Origin: Falciphora oryzae
Taxonomy: Eukaryota > Ascomycota > Sordariomycetes > Magnaporthales > Magnaporthaceae
Direction: 5' to 3'
NCBI GenBank assembly: GCA_000733355.1
Contig: JNVV01000011.1
Span: forward strand, 300,679 to 364,678
DNA: 64,000 nt
The notes beneath the pieces were generated by a model. It was not told where the DNA came from. It saw only the letters and a list, made by a program, of their open reading frames with translations, and ran no database searches. Positions 25,213 through 35,680 of the stretch are shown here, piece after piece (positions within the stretch are counted from its first letter, which is position 1; each line of letters opens with the position of its first letter). A program made the translations under genes and the position numbers.

Positions 25213-27423
25213 ATGGTGCACCTCTCCCACATCTCAGACGCCAGTCAGGTCGATGAGAACCTCGTCCAGGCCGTCAAGAAGGTCCACCTGCAGCTCGCCA
25301 ACGATGATGACTGTTTCACTACATCCGTCTACGGCTCCCGCTTCGCCGTCGACGACCTCCCCAAGCATGAGATGCCCGAGCGCGAAATGCCGAAGGAGGT
25401 AGCCTACCGCATGATCAAAGACGACCTCAGTCTGGACGGGAATCCGATGCTAAAGTCAGTCTTGCCCCCGTCCGCCTTTCATACCCACCGGGTGCTCTGC
25501 TAACAAGACTCACACTCTCTTGCTATCAGCTTGGCCTCGTTTGTGACCACGTATATGGTAGGCCAAGGTTTCCGCCGTCTAGTCCATTATATCTGCACGC
25601 GCCGAGGGATCTATCAGCGCGAGGAGAACCCCGCACTAGCTCCAAGCTTTGCTTGAGCTCCCCTCTACGAAGCTACAGCTCTCATATGAATGCGGCCCTA
25701 TTGTAGCGCCCAGCGACAGACGCTAACAACAGGACTCACGTGCCACCCTTCAACAGGAAGAAGAGGCCGAAAAGCTCATGACCGAGTCGTTCGCCAAGAA
25801 CTTCATCGACTACGAGGAGTACCCCCAATCTGCGGACATCCAGAACCGATGCGTGTCCATGATCGGGCGTCTCTTCCACGCCCCCATCGGCGCGGGCGAG
25901 GGCATCGGTGCCGTGGGCACGAGCTGCGTCGGCAGCTCCGAGGCCATCATGCTCGCCGTCTTGGCTATGAAGAAGCGCTGGAAGAACCGGCGCCTGGCCG
26001 AGGGCAAGCCCGTCGACAAGCCCAACATCATCATGTCCTCGGCCGTCCAAGTCTGCTGGGAAAAGGCGGCGCGCTACTTTGAGGTTGACGAAAAGCTCGT
26101 CTACTGCGCTCCCGACCGCTTCGTCATCGACCCCAAGCAGACGGTTGACCTGGTAGACGAAAACACCATCGGTTAGTTCTGCTTTATCCGTCGTGGCCCC
26201 TTCCGTGTGCGACCTGGCACAGCCGTGTGTGGGACCATAGTCGGCTGACGTGTCTGTCGTGCCTGTTCTCGCTTGCTCGCCTGGCAATAGGCATTTGTGT
26301 GATTCTCGGTACCACGTATACCGGGGAGTACGAGGATGTCAAGGCAGTCAACGACCTCTTGAACCAGAGAGGGCTCGAGACCCCGATCCACGTTGATGCT
26401 GCCAGCGGAGGCTTTGTCGCCCCGTTTGTCATGCCCGATCTTGAGTGGGACTTCCGCTGCGACAGGGTCGTCTCTATCAATGTCTCTGGCCACAAGGTTC
26501 GTGTCCCTTCTTTTCGTTACATCTATGTTCTACAGAGCCTGTATCCGTCTAGGACACAGAAAGCTATTGGCCAAAATGTTGACACTTTCCGACCACAGTA
26601 TGGGCTTGTCTATCCTGGTGTGGGCTGGGTCATCTGGCGATCGGCAGAGTTCCTCCCCAAGGAGCTCGTCTTCAACATCAATTACCTCGGGGCAGACCAG
26701 GCTTCCTTCACGCTCAACTTCAGCAAGGGCGCGTCGCAGGTCATCGGGCAATACTACCAGCTGATCCGACTGGGAAAGAAAGGCTACCGGGCCATCATGT
26801 CCAATCTGACGAGGACGGCAGACTACCTGTCCGACAGTCTCGAGGCCATGGGGTTCATCATCATGTCCAAGAAATCGGGCGAGGGCCTGCCGCTCGTGGC
26901 TTTCCGCCTTGCGGAAGAGGAGGAAGCTGGGGCCGGCGACGAGGACTCGATCGAGTCGAGCATGTCGGGGCGGCACTACGACGAGTTCTCACTTGCGCAC
27001 CAGCTCCGAGTGCGCGGATGGGTTGTTCCAGCCTACACCATGGCGCCGCACACGAACAACCTCAAGATGCTCCGCGTCGTGGTACGCGAGGACTTTTCGC
27101 GGAACCGCTGTGATGCCCTCATCAGCGACATCAAGCTGTCCATCTCGGTGCTCGAGGCCATGGACAGGAAGGAGGTCGAGCGCCACCAAGACCTTATCAA
27201 CAAGCACGGCACCGCCAGCGGCAAGGCCACCCACAACCCCCCGGACTACAGGGTAAGTCTCGATCCTTTTTATGAATGCCCTAGCGTACCCGTGTCTCCC
27301 AAGCACGCTTTAAGTTAGAATCACTGTGCTCTGCTAAGGCTAACCCTCTACTTTCTCAAACCTGGATAGAACGAGAGGCATTCCATCCAGGGCAAGACTG
27401 GAAAGACGCATGCTGTTTGCTAG
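25213..27423 (+). CDS. GAD1: glutamate decarboxylase
   Basis: A pyridoxal-phosphate enzyme converting glutamate to GABA and CO2, the entry to the GABA shunt. Six exons: 25213-25454, 25530-25557 (only 28 bp), 25757-26171, 26291-26496, 26599-27252 and 27370-27423; the product is 532 residues, normal for fungal GAD. The N-terminal half has [10 protein letters not shown], then EEEAEKLM and [17 protein letters not shown]. The cofactor motif [13 protein letters not shown] has Asp264, and SGHK supplies the Schiff-base Lys297. The next exon begins [10 protein letters not shown] and the protein ends GKTHAVC, as in other GADs. All introns are GT-AG and phases match. Intron 4 (26497-26598, 102 bp) has no stop and is a multiple of three, so the open frame runs through it. 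The start context is ACAATGG. The enzyme is expected to be cytosolic. I did not identify a calmodulin-binding tail. Confidence 0.96.
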
Positions 27424-28726
27424 CCAAGTTTTATCGATATTGCTCGTTTCAACTGGTTCGATTGGTGGCTGGGTCACCATACGTCACTTCCAAGTTGGGT
27501 AACTTGGCATTGCGGTCTCTTTACGCTTATGACGCGATAGATCTTAAAATAGCAGTTATAGATGTCTCTCGTTTGCCCTCTGTATCCTCCTGGATTGCCA
27601 CTGCTTTCGGAATACTGTAAGCATCGATGGCCTTGACGAATACTCAAAGATTCGGGTCTTTCCTATGTGTTCTTAGCACACAATGATATGGTGATGGGGT
27701 GCATCTAGACGAGTCTGACGACGAAAGCTTGGGCCATTGGCCTTGGGGTCAACGGGATGCCTCCAGAAGCTCGTTCGTTGACAGGAAGCCAACATGCCCT
27801 CTTCCCATTCTTAGTACCATCCTGACCACAACGTGATCAGAAGGAGCACGTCACGACCAGAGAAGAAGGGTCCAATGTGGGCCCGGGGCATGACGCACAG
27901 CACACAAGGTTCGCTATGATCGCTTGCCGAGTCAGGCGAGCGGATCGTTCCGCGAGGACGTTCAAGATGCCCCAAAAATAACGACAAAACCCCTCACTGC
28001 ACATTCTATATTTGCCCGTTTGGGACTGAATTTAGTTTCCTTGTGGTGGTATCAGGGACTATTCCGGGGCCGGAACCCTGCCATCGGCTGGCAGATGCTT
28101 GAGGCCTTTGAAACTTTCCCAGCCCGATGGAGGACAAGAAACGTTTTTAAACTGACCCATGAGCCTACCTGGCATCCAACTCCTGCTTGGCGTCCCCAAA
28201 TGGCATTTGGATTCCTGTGCCCCATCCCGCACGAGCGGCGGCCACCCATCGCTGCAGACCAGAGTTTGGATACCAAGCATTTGGCCACAGGCGAGGATAA
28301 GGGCTTGGCGTGGCGAGGCCGTGTCGATGCCGCCGCATTCACCTGGGGTCTCGTGAGCATAGGGTTTGCCGGCGCCTTCGGGAATAGAAACACCATAAAA
28401 AAAAACAACTGAAGACGCTCGATATCACTGGAACCGAGACAAATGCCCTAGCTCCCGGCACCAATCTACAGTCTGCTTCGTGTCTTTCCACCTCACCATC
28501 TCCTCCAGGGCCTCATCCTTGCCTCCACTACCTCATCACCACCGAGTGTGCCCAACGCCTTTGTTGCGCACGTCTTTTTCCCACACATACCTTTTTTCCT
28601 TCTTCTTTTTGTCCTGATCGTTACCGCCTGGCTTCATAAAAGTCCCTTTGACCTCTTCCAACAACCCACACCAACCCACCTACATATCGCCTTCGGTTCC
28701 CCCCCAACCCAGCCAAAGCCCCCAAG
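27424..28726. other. intergenic
   Basis: 3' flank of the GAD gene and promoter of the small KR/RR-rich gene. Open frames here lack codon or domain support. The last 300 bases are pyrimidine-rich. Confidence 0.6.
28635..28642 (+). promoter_or_regulatory. TATA-like element of the 80-residue precursor gene
   Basis: CATAAAAG lies 92 bases before the ATG at 28727, in an otherwise CT-rich promoter. Confidence 0.4.
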
Positions 28727-28969
28727 ATGCATTTCAACGCCGTCTTCACGGCGTTCCTCGGGCTCCTCGTCGTGCAAGCCGCCGCGTCGCCGAGGCCGGG
28801 CTTCGAGGGAGACGTGCACAAGCGGGACGAGATCCTGGATCGCCGGGCGCCCTTGGCCGTCCCCAGGCCGACGCAGCCCAGGCCTGGCTTCGACATCCAC
28901 AAGCGGGAGCCCGCGAAGCGTCCCAGGCCGACGCGGCCTAGGCCTGACGCTGTGGGATACATCCAATAG
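28727..28969 (+). CDS. small secreted precursor with dibasic sites and a PRPGF repeat
   Basis: A single-exon gene for 80 residues. Residues 1-20 form a clear signal peptide (VFTAFLGLLVVQAAAS). The mature part is built from two related units, PRPGFEGDVHKRDE (22-35) and PRPGFDIHKREPA (51-63), plus PRPT and PRPD echoes toward the end. Dibasic sites fall at KR 32-33, RR 39-40, KR 59-60 and KR 64-65, consistent with Kex2 processing into short proline/arginine-rich peptides. There are no cysteines. The ATG context is AAGATGC. This architecture (signal peptide, repeats, KR/RR punctuation) is that of Kex2-processed repeat proteins, a class that includes fungal pheromone precursors and ribosomal cyclic peptides. 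I recognise neither a pheromone CAAX box nor a neighbouring UstYa-type gene, so the product is unknown. Confidence 0.75.
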   Translation: MHFNAVFTAFLGLLVVQAAASPRPGFEGDVHKRDEILDRRAPLAVPRPTQPRPGFDIHKREPAKRPRPTRPRPDAVGYIQ

Positions 28970-29318
28970 AGCGGCGAGAATCCCGGACCCGGTCGGGCTC
29001 TCCCTCGGGCTGAGATATCACTCCGCCCTGTCGGCAAGCCCACCCATCGCCGCTCCTGGAGCCCCGGACAAGTTTCCTCGGCAATGACGCGCCTGTGAGG
29101 AGACGTCGGTCGAGAAGAGCTGGGCGTCCCCGGCAGCTTGGCCTTTGGCCCCCCTACGGGCAACAGACGTGGCGGTAGCGTCGAGAATCGTTCACGTGGC
29201 GGGTGCGTGGGCGTCGATTCCGGGACTGCAAGCTACCAGCGCTTCTCTCGTCTTTTTCTTGCTCTTTTTCTGTCCTTTCCCCCTCTTTGGTCGGCGTTGC
29301 ATAGCGTTGCGTCTGCGT

Positions 29319-29352
<34 letters not shown>

Positions 29353-29682
29353 CTTTTCTTTTCTTTCGCGTGCTCCTTTGTCCTTTGCTTTTAGCGTTGC
29401 TTTCAGTTTTTGCCTTGCCTCCTTCTCACTCCTGGATTTCGCCCTTTCCTCCTTTACCCACTTAGCATTTCTTTCATAGCGACAATTGGAAATTTTTATG
29501 GACAATTTCCACCATTTTATAGCGTGCGTCAAATTCATCTTGTTCCATTCGGCAAAATGCCAAAATAGCACGAAATTGCGCCTCGTTGTGCGTGCGGATG
29601 AGGGATTCGAGAGTCTGGTCCGGGGGGCAGCAAAGTAAAGTCGTGGGCATACTGATAGGGGGAAGATCGACGCAGCACAAGC
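28970..29682. other. intergenic with a long poly-T tract
   Basis: A T-rich block (about 29327-29370, mostly T with a few C) lies between the small precursor gene and the 5S rRNA gene. I see no coding region. Confidence 0.6.
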
Positions 29683-29801
29683 ACATACGACCATACCCAC
29701 TGGAATATACGGGATCCCGTCCGCTCTCCCCTAGTCAAACCAGTGAGGGCCGAACTAGTACTCAGGTGGGTGACCACTGGGGAATCCTCGGTGTTGTATG
29801 T
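29683..29801 (+). rRNA. 5S ribosomal RNA, dispersed single copy
   Basis: About 119 nt matching ascomycete 5S rRNA from the 5' ACATACGACCATA to the 3' GTTGTATGT, which pair as helix I. The loop sequences GGGATCCCGTCCGCTCTCCC, GTACTCAGGTGGGTGACCAC and GGGGAATCC are the conserved internal promoter and core elements. The variable helix II is intact: CACTGG near position 15 pairs with CCAGTG near 58, and CCC with GGG beside a bulged A. It is therefore likely a functional copy rather than a decayed one. A short T run follows at 29801-29803, and another at 29806-29810 could help Pol III terminate. In filamentous ascomycetes 5S genes are commonly scattered singly, outside the rDNA repeat. Confidence 0.92.
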
Positions 29802-31557
29802 TTCCATTTTTGCCGTTTCGAACCTCATGATAATTTTGTTTCGGTCGGGGTCCAAGGGTGGTGATAACCGATTCCTTCGTAGTATATTTGTTTCTTCTTT
29901 CTTTTCTCGGGCCTGATGTAGTATTTTATGCACCACCTCCGTGGCACATGAATCGATCTCCCCAAACGAAGAGTTATGAGAACCTTCGGACAGCTGAGAG
30001 ATGTTTCGTTGCACAGACGCCTGTGCCACGGCTTTCCGCATTTTCTTCAAAGGATTATCATTTGCTTAAACACTGCAGTACGCTACGTACGTATAAAGAG
30101 ACAACCCACTGTGCGGTGCATGTTGCTGAAAGACCACAAAATTTGGCACCTCTCTTGGGCACTCTGCTTTCCTTTACTATTTCCTATTTTTTACCACTAC
30201 CTCAATATCTTGTTGTCCATAAAACATATGGGCGTATCTATGGCTGACAAGCCTTCCCTGTGAAACCCAACCTACGCCCTGGAATAATAGGCCGTCCCAT
30301 TTTCCTCATCTTGCCTGCCACTATTCCGCAGCTACATGTTTTAAGAAGCGCGTCACGACACTACACCGAGTGCTGGCTCAACAAGGAAGCCGGGATGCAG
30401 ACTCTACGGGCGTTGGATTGCTGGAGACGCGAATAGACCATACACCCCACACATCGCAAAGTCCACCAATTGTCAACAAGGCCGAGTCATTTAGACGGAA
30501 CTCTCCAACGCCACCTTTTCCCCTCTGCTTACGCGGGTCCTTCGATGTTGTAGTTATGTCGACGACATGGAGAGCAACCCTCCCCTTCCGCGACAAGGCT
30601 GCCAAGGGCAATGTACCTAACGTGCGGCGGATCTCTGAAGTTTAAATGTGGCGGGGCAACCCCTGATGTTTCGAGGTCCCCTATGTTTGCACGGGCTTGG
30701 ACTGCCTGAAAATAGCACGCCACGTGCGGTTCCCGCCGAGAAGGCTGTGTACTCTGGGCGACTAAAGACTGGAAGTGTGTAGAACAGAACTTCTACCAGG
30801 CCGTCAGGCGCATCCGACCGATCGTTATAGAGGCATTTTGCCATTTGTGATGATGACCGCCTCGATGTCGCGCGCTGTTGGTATCGAGTCATGATTGAAG
30901 ACGGCCCGGTTGTTGCTGACCTGGCCAAGCGGCTTCGTCTTGCTGCCGAGGGCGTCTAGAGATGCATTCCAACTGCCAGCAGACATTCCCAACCTAAAGA
31001 ACGATGACTGACAGATCCTGACCGTCGAGTATCAGCAAGCGAATGCGTCGAAGCTGTCCACATAGCCGTGCGCGTCCAAATCGAGGCATTCAGAAGATAC
31101 TGCGGCGCCGACCCAATGTTTCGGGGCGAACCCGAGGACACCAAACCCCACGTTGTAATTGCGACCCCCGTACATGTTTGGGCGTCCGAACCCCCACCCA
31201 AAATAGCAGCGCACGAATAGCCCCGTCCAAATCTACTACGACGTGTTCCTGTTTTTGGCAGAGTGCAACCCATGGCTGCCAGGTGCAATGGCTGATAGAC
31301 AGGCATGCTACCAGAACCGCGGCCAGAGACTAGTGTCATCCTTTGGTATAAGAGAGAGGGCATCTTGCAGCATCTCGACCAGAAGAAAGCTTTCATCATC
31401 ATCCCATTCCATCAACCATCATCTCATCTACACCCAGATCTACACCGGCTTACAAGGGTCAAGTACCGACCAGGAGCGATCTCGTGCACCTAGCCCAATC
31501 TGCAACGCCACCCACGCCACCAACTCCGCCAACACCACTACCTTCACAACCGCCACA
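29802..31557. other. intergenic
   Basis: About 1.75 kb between the 5S gene and the cationic-peptide precursor gene. Several short open frames on both strands lack supporting features. The last 200 bases are CA-rich and CT-rich leader sequence. Confidence 0.55.
31345..31354 (+). promoter_or_regulatory. TATA-like element of the cationic precursor gene
   Basis: GGTATAAGAG lies about 210 bases before the ATG at 31558. The spacing implies a leader of roughly 170-180 nt rich in CA and CCA. Confidence 0.45.
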
Positions 31558-32145
31558 ATGAAGTTCTTCAGCACTCTCCTCTTCGCCACCCTGGCCCTGG
31601 CCGCCCCGACTCCTCTGAGCCTCAACCGCCGCGCCTCGGAGCAGCTCCCCGCCGTCGCGCCCGAGGCCGCCGCTCCCGCCGTCGTCGAGACCATCTCGGC
31701 CGCCACGAGCAGCGAGCTCGGCCGCCGCGCGCCCGCGCCCGCGCCCAAGCTGGCCATGAACCCCAAGGACGGCGGCATCGCCGTCCCGTTCTGGCAGAAC
31801 CGCGGCCGGCTCAGCCGCCGCGAGCCAGAGCCCAAGCCGGCCATGAACCCCGGGGACGGCGGCATGGCCGCCCCGCTCCGGGAGGGCCAGCTCTACCGCC
31901 GCGTGCCCGAGCCCAAGCCCGGCTTCGGGAGCTTCATAAAGAAGGTCCTGAAGAAGGTCGGCGGCTTCGCCATGAACGCGATCAAGAGCAAGTTCGGCCT
32001 CGGCGGCGGCGGCGCTGCGGCCGGCACTGCCGCGGCTGGGGCCGGCGCCGCCGCGGCTGCTGCTCCGGCTGCTGGCGGCGACGCTGCGGCTGCTGCTCCG
32101 GCCGCTGACGGTGACGGCGGGGCTGCGCAAGAGCCTGCCGAGTAA
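31558..32145 (+). CDS. secreted RR-punctuated precursor with a cationic amphipathic segment
   Basis: A single-exon gene for 195 residues. Residues 1-16 form a short signal peptide (KFFSTLLFATLALAA). Double arginines stand at 24-25, 56-57, 87-88 and 114-115 and divide the chain like Kex2 sites. The blocks after the second and third RR share a unit: APAPAPKLAMNPKDGG (58-73) and EPEPKPAMNPGDGG (89-102). The block after the fourth begins VPEPKPGFGS and continues into a lysine-rich stretch (about 122-148) whose hydrophobic residues F126, I127, V130, L131, V134, F137, I142 and F146 recur every three to four positions, as in an amphipathic helix with six lysines. A Gly/Ala-rich tail (149-195) ends acidic (QEPAE). 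There are no cysteines. The layout suggests a precursor releasing peptides, the last resembling membrane-active cationic peptides. That function is inference. The start context is CACAATGA. Confidence 0.8.
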   Translation: MKFFSTLLFATLALAAPTPLSLNRRASEQLPAVAPEAAAPAVVETISAATSSELGRRAPAPAPKLAMNPKDGGIAVPFWQNRGRLSRREPEPKPAMNPGDGGMAAPLREGQLYRRVPEPKPGFGSFIKKVLKKVGGFAMNAIKSKFGLGGGGAAAGTAAAGAGAAAAAAPAAGGDAAAAAPAADGDGGAAQEPAE

Positions 32146-33040
32146 ACAGGGCAACATCTTGTCGGTTTCCTGTTTACCTTTTTCTTTTCTTTTTGCTTTT
32201 GTTTTTGCATCTGGCGCGGGTCGGTATTCTTCATGATGGGGCCGTCGCTCAAGGATGAGCGACTGGCATTTCTTGGCTTACATTTTTGTCTTTCCTGTAT
32301 TATTCTTATGTTTTGTTATGTCTCTTCTTTGTCCCGCCTTTTTTCTTTGGCCATTTTTCTTTTCCCCGGAGTCTTTCTCTGAGCTTTCCTGTATACTTCT
32401 AGTCTCGGGATCTATAGCGAGCATTATGTCTCCGGACAATTTGAAGAAGATTGCAATTATCTACTCTATGCCATCTTACCTTTCGCAAATAGTGAAGCAC
32501 CATGCAGCGCTCAAGCCTGTCGACGCAGTTGAGGATTTTGCCGAGGCAGAACCAATTACAGCGAGGGCAGATCTGCCTCCGATACCATCCGTGCCTTGAG
32601 GATTGGTCTGACTGAGTGACGACCAGCGAGGCTGAAGCTGGTGGACTAAGTAGAGTGAAGTAAATAAAAACTTTATTCGCGCAATATGATACTAAAAGTT
32701 GCTCCGCACCAAGCCTCTAGTGACAAATCTGTTGATTTGTCAAGCCGGGTTCGCCTGGTATCGGGGGATGGTGTGCTGGTGCCAGCACGGTGGCGCCCCC
32801 GTGACGCAAGACGCCGACCAGACTCAGTCCAGGGACAAGGATGGAAGGATGATGGTTGAGATAGATTATCGGGAAAACGGGAAAGAAACTGAAAACAGCT
32901 ACCTCGCCATGCTTCGCAATGCATCCGTACCCATTATTCCAAGACCAAAATAGCAGGCTCTGTGTCCAAAAAACAGTTGTTGAAAACCAAAAAGCCAGTC
33001 CTCTCCGTCAAGCACCCAATGGAAGCTTTGTGCCATTTCC
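32146..33040. other. intergenic between convergent genes
   Basis: T-rich 3' flank of the cationic precursor gene and 3' flank of the cutinase gene. An open frame at 32255-32599 (+) is hydrophobic only because of the T-rich sequence and is not supported. Confidence 0.6.
32663..32677. terminator. possible two-way polyadenylation signal
   Basis: AATAAA on the + strand is followed four bases later by TTTATT, which reads AATAAA on the - strand. It lies between the convergent precursor gene and cutinase gene, roughly 520 and 360 bases beyond their stops. Fungal poly(A) signals are loose, so this is suggestive only. Confidence 0.3.
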
Positions 33041-34025
33041 TCAGCCGCCGGCATTGCCAGCCGGGGTCAGCTTGGTGATGAGCAGCACAAAGTCGGCCGC
33101 CTTGCCCGCGTCGCGGTTGTAGGTGAAGTGCGGGTCGAAGAGCTGCTCGCCGCCCTTGCAGATGTCGTCCCCGCTGTGGCAGAAGATCATGGTGTCGCCC
33201 GACGGCAGGCCCAGGACGGGGGCTGGGTTGTCTGCACGTGGCGGGGATGAGCGTTATGCTGTGGATGGGAGAAGAGGTGGAAGGGGAAAGACGCACAAGG
33301 ATCCCCAAAGGTGACGGCGGCTGACACGGTCGAGATCATGCCCTGCGGCCCCAGTATCTTGGCCGCGTTGTGGACCAGCTGCCCGCCCTGGGAGTAGCCC
33401 GAGAGGATGATCTTGGTCCGGGGACATTTCCGCTTCGCCTCGAGCACGAGTTTGGCCCTGGTAAGGTGAGGAAGTGCCACCACTGTGGTCAGCAAGGTCA
33501 TCACAAAATCGTGTCGCTTTCTAGTCTCAGGTCCTGGACAGCGCGAGCTCACATTGTCTGGGAGCCGCCCGGGTCCCCGCCGCTGAAGAACCCCTTGGAC
33601 ACGGCTGGGTAGTAGACGCCCTGGACCGACATGTTGACGGCCCCGACCCGGCTCGCGAGCGCCTGGAAGAAGGGCGGCCCCGCAAAGGTGCCGACGTTGC
33701 CCGGCTCCAGCGTGCCGCGCGCGAACACGACCGTCAGCGCCCGGCACGGCGACCCGTCGAGCAGGCCGTTGAGCGTGTCATTGTTGAGGTCCTGCTGCCG
33801 CCTGAGCAGGAGCGGCGGCGGCGGGGTTTGCTGCTGCTGCGGTGGTGCGACGGCGGAGGGGTGGTCGTCCCCACTGATGTTGCTGTCCGCCGAGGATGGC
33901 GGTGGTGATGACGCGGGTGGAGGTGGCAACGGCAGCACCGCTACTGGTCTCGGCACGGCTACCGTTGTCGCGGCCGAGGCTAAGAGGGAGAGAACAAGCA
34001 GACTGGCTCTGCTTCTAAGTATCAT
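33041..34025 (-). CDS. cutinase / CE5 family esterase, secreted
   Basis: A serine esterase of carbohydrate esterase family 5, expected to act outside the cell on cutin or related polyesters. Three exons: 34025-33553, 33457-33297 and 33231-33041, with introns of 95 and 65 bp; the product is 274 residues. The signal peptide is residues 1 to about 24 (ASLLVLSLLASAATTVA). A long P, S and Q-rich linker (about 25-78), ending in RRQQ, precedes the catalytic domain; most cutinases have a shorter pro-region. The domain shows CRALTVVFARGTLEPGNVG, then IILSGYSQGG with nucleophile Ser180. Cys229 and Cys236 bracket SGDDIC with Asp233, and DPHFTYN supplies His246. All three catalytic residues are therefore present. 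The end (LLITKLTPAGNAGG) is normal. Acetylxylan esterase activity in the same fold cannot be excluded. Confidence 0.93.
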
Positions 34026-35141
34026 TTTTCTCGTCACTCGGGAAGAATAGGCTGGCAAGAAGTGGCGAGCAGCACGACGATGGCGTTGCCCCTGAATGTC
34101 TCCTTCAGGGTCACAAGGCGATGGCCAGGAGGGCGGCGACGTCGGCCCTGAGCCCTGACAAAATAGAGGTGAACGAAACCACCCGTTGTGGGTTTTTGAC
34201 AATCTCCTCGACTTGCATGTGCGAGTACCCAGGCATGGACAAAGGAAAAGTGGCCATCCAGCTCGGATGGATATGCTCGCGCGAGGATTTATTATTAGGC
34301 GGTCTCAACCAAACCCAGCTAGGTGTTCGGGAGAAACGGACAAACGAGAAACCGCAATTGTCGGGAAAGCTCAGACGACATCCTGCCGCTGCAAGTGTAG
34401 CCCGGTTCCAAGGGGCCGCAAGCCGGAAACATCGAGATTCACGGACCCAGTCGGCTCGAGCTGCAGCATCATGTTGGCGCGCACGGGCAGAAACCGCAAG
34501 AGATCGTCGGATAATGTCAACCAGACAGATGACCTCCCATGAGTGGTCCATTCCCCCGGTCAAGGCAGCCTTGTCGACGAGAGACCAGGCAGAATGTTGC
34601 CGGTCCCTTTCTTGGCTGTCCAGGCTTCTTCCTATGGGGTCCTCTTCAACCGACCGCCCTCTGTCTGCTCGCCCTAAATTTTGTATCAGGTTTCGGTCTT
34701 GGGTGCATGCAGTGATTGATGAATGATCCCGTCAGGAAAGCGAGCACCCGCACATCGCCCGAGGAGGTGCACCCGAAGCAGCCAAGCAGGCCGCTGAGTG
34801 TGGCCAAGGTAAAAAGCCCAGCGTGTATTGCAGCGAGTAAACCTTCTACCGTGACCGAGAAAAAAAAAAAAAATCCCATGCCGAAAATGATACCCGACCA
34901 AACCAAGGCCCACACATCCGAGACTGGCAAATGTCCGTTTGGCAACGCCGCTCCCACAGGGGCTGTCTGGCCCCGAGGAGTCGTCGAAAAAAATCGTAAA
35001 AAAGAGTGACCGCCGTCGGCGGAGCGGCCGGATCCTCCGGCGCAGCCCAGAGGGCAAGATCGAATCGACCGTCTTCGGTCGGGGATGTCGCCATGGATTG
35101 ATTCGGGTCGAATCCAGCCGTCCTATCGTCGCATCTCCATT
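34026..35141. other. intergenic
   Basis: Upstream of the cutinase gene and downstream of the eS30 gene. There is a poly-A run near 34860-34873. I see no coding region. Confidence 0.6.
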
Positions 35142-35680
35142 TTAAGCGGTGGGGTTGGGGTTCATCTGCGAGGCACATTGTCAGTCGTCCGTCATTCGCG
35201 TCTGTCTGCCATCTCCTCAATCTCCCGCTCTCCTCGCTCCATCCAACAAGGCCAAAAAGCGTCGCACGCCGCCTTCGTGGCCTATCGGGAGAATCTTCCA
35301 GAGGGGACGTGATGCGTACCTTCCTCTTGCCGCCGGGCGCAAGAGTGACGTTGACGAAACGGCGAGTGTACTGCTCCCTCTTGTGGGCACGGCCCTTGGG
35401 CCTCTTGGCCTTCTCCTGGGGCTCAACCTTGGGGGTCTGGGACTTGACCTTGCCTGTATGGACGCAGAAATACCGAGTTAGTCAATCAAAGACGGTGATT
35501 CTGAGGACCGCCGCCGCAAGCAAAGCCGATGCTGCCGTTTTTCTCATCGGGGTTGTGAATTTGAGGCGGCGACGTGTCGGTCGGCTTCGATTTGTCGGCG
35601 TGCACACGGCGTCAACTCCATCAGTCAAGAAGGGAGTAATCCTTACCGGCGCGGGCAAGAGATCCGTGCTGCTTTCCCAT
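35142..35680 (-). CDS. RPS30: 40S ribosomal protein eS30
   Basis: A small, very basic protein of the 40S subunit. Three exons: 35680-35647, 35453-35320 and 35165-35142, giving 63 residues, the normal fungal length without the animal-type ubiquitin-like fusion. The sequence begins [19 protein letters not shown], continues [18 protein letters not shown] and [17 protein letters not shown], and ends MNPNPTA. This matches eS30 throughout. Introns of 193 and 154 bp are GT-AG with matching phase; the last exon encodes only seven residues and the stop. Two introns in so short a gene are typical of fungal ribosomal protein genes. The promoter is shared head to head with the region before the MCH1-type transporter gene. 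Confidence 0.97.
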
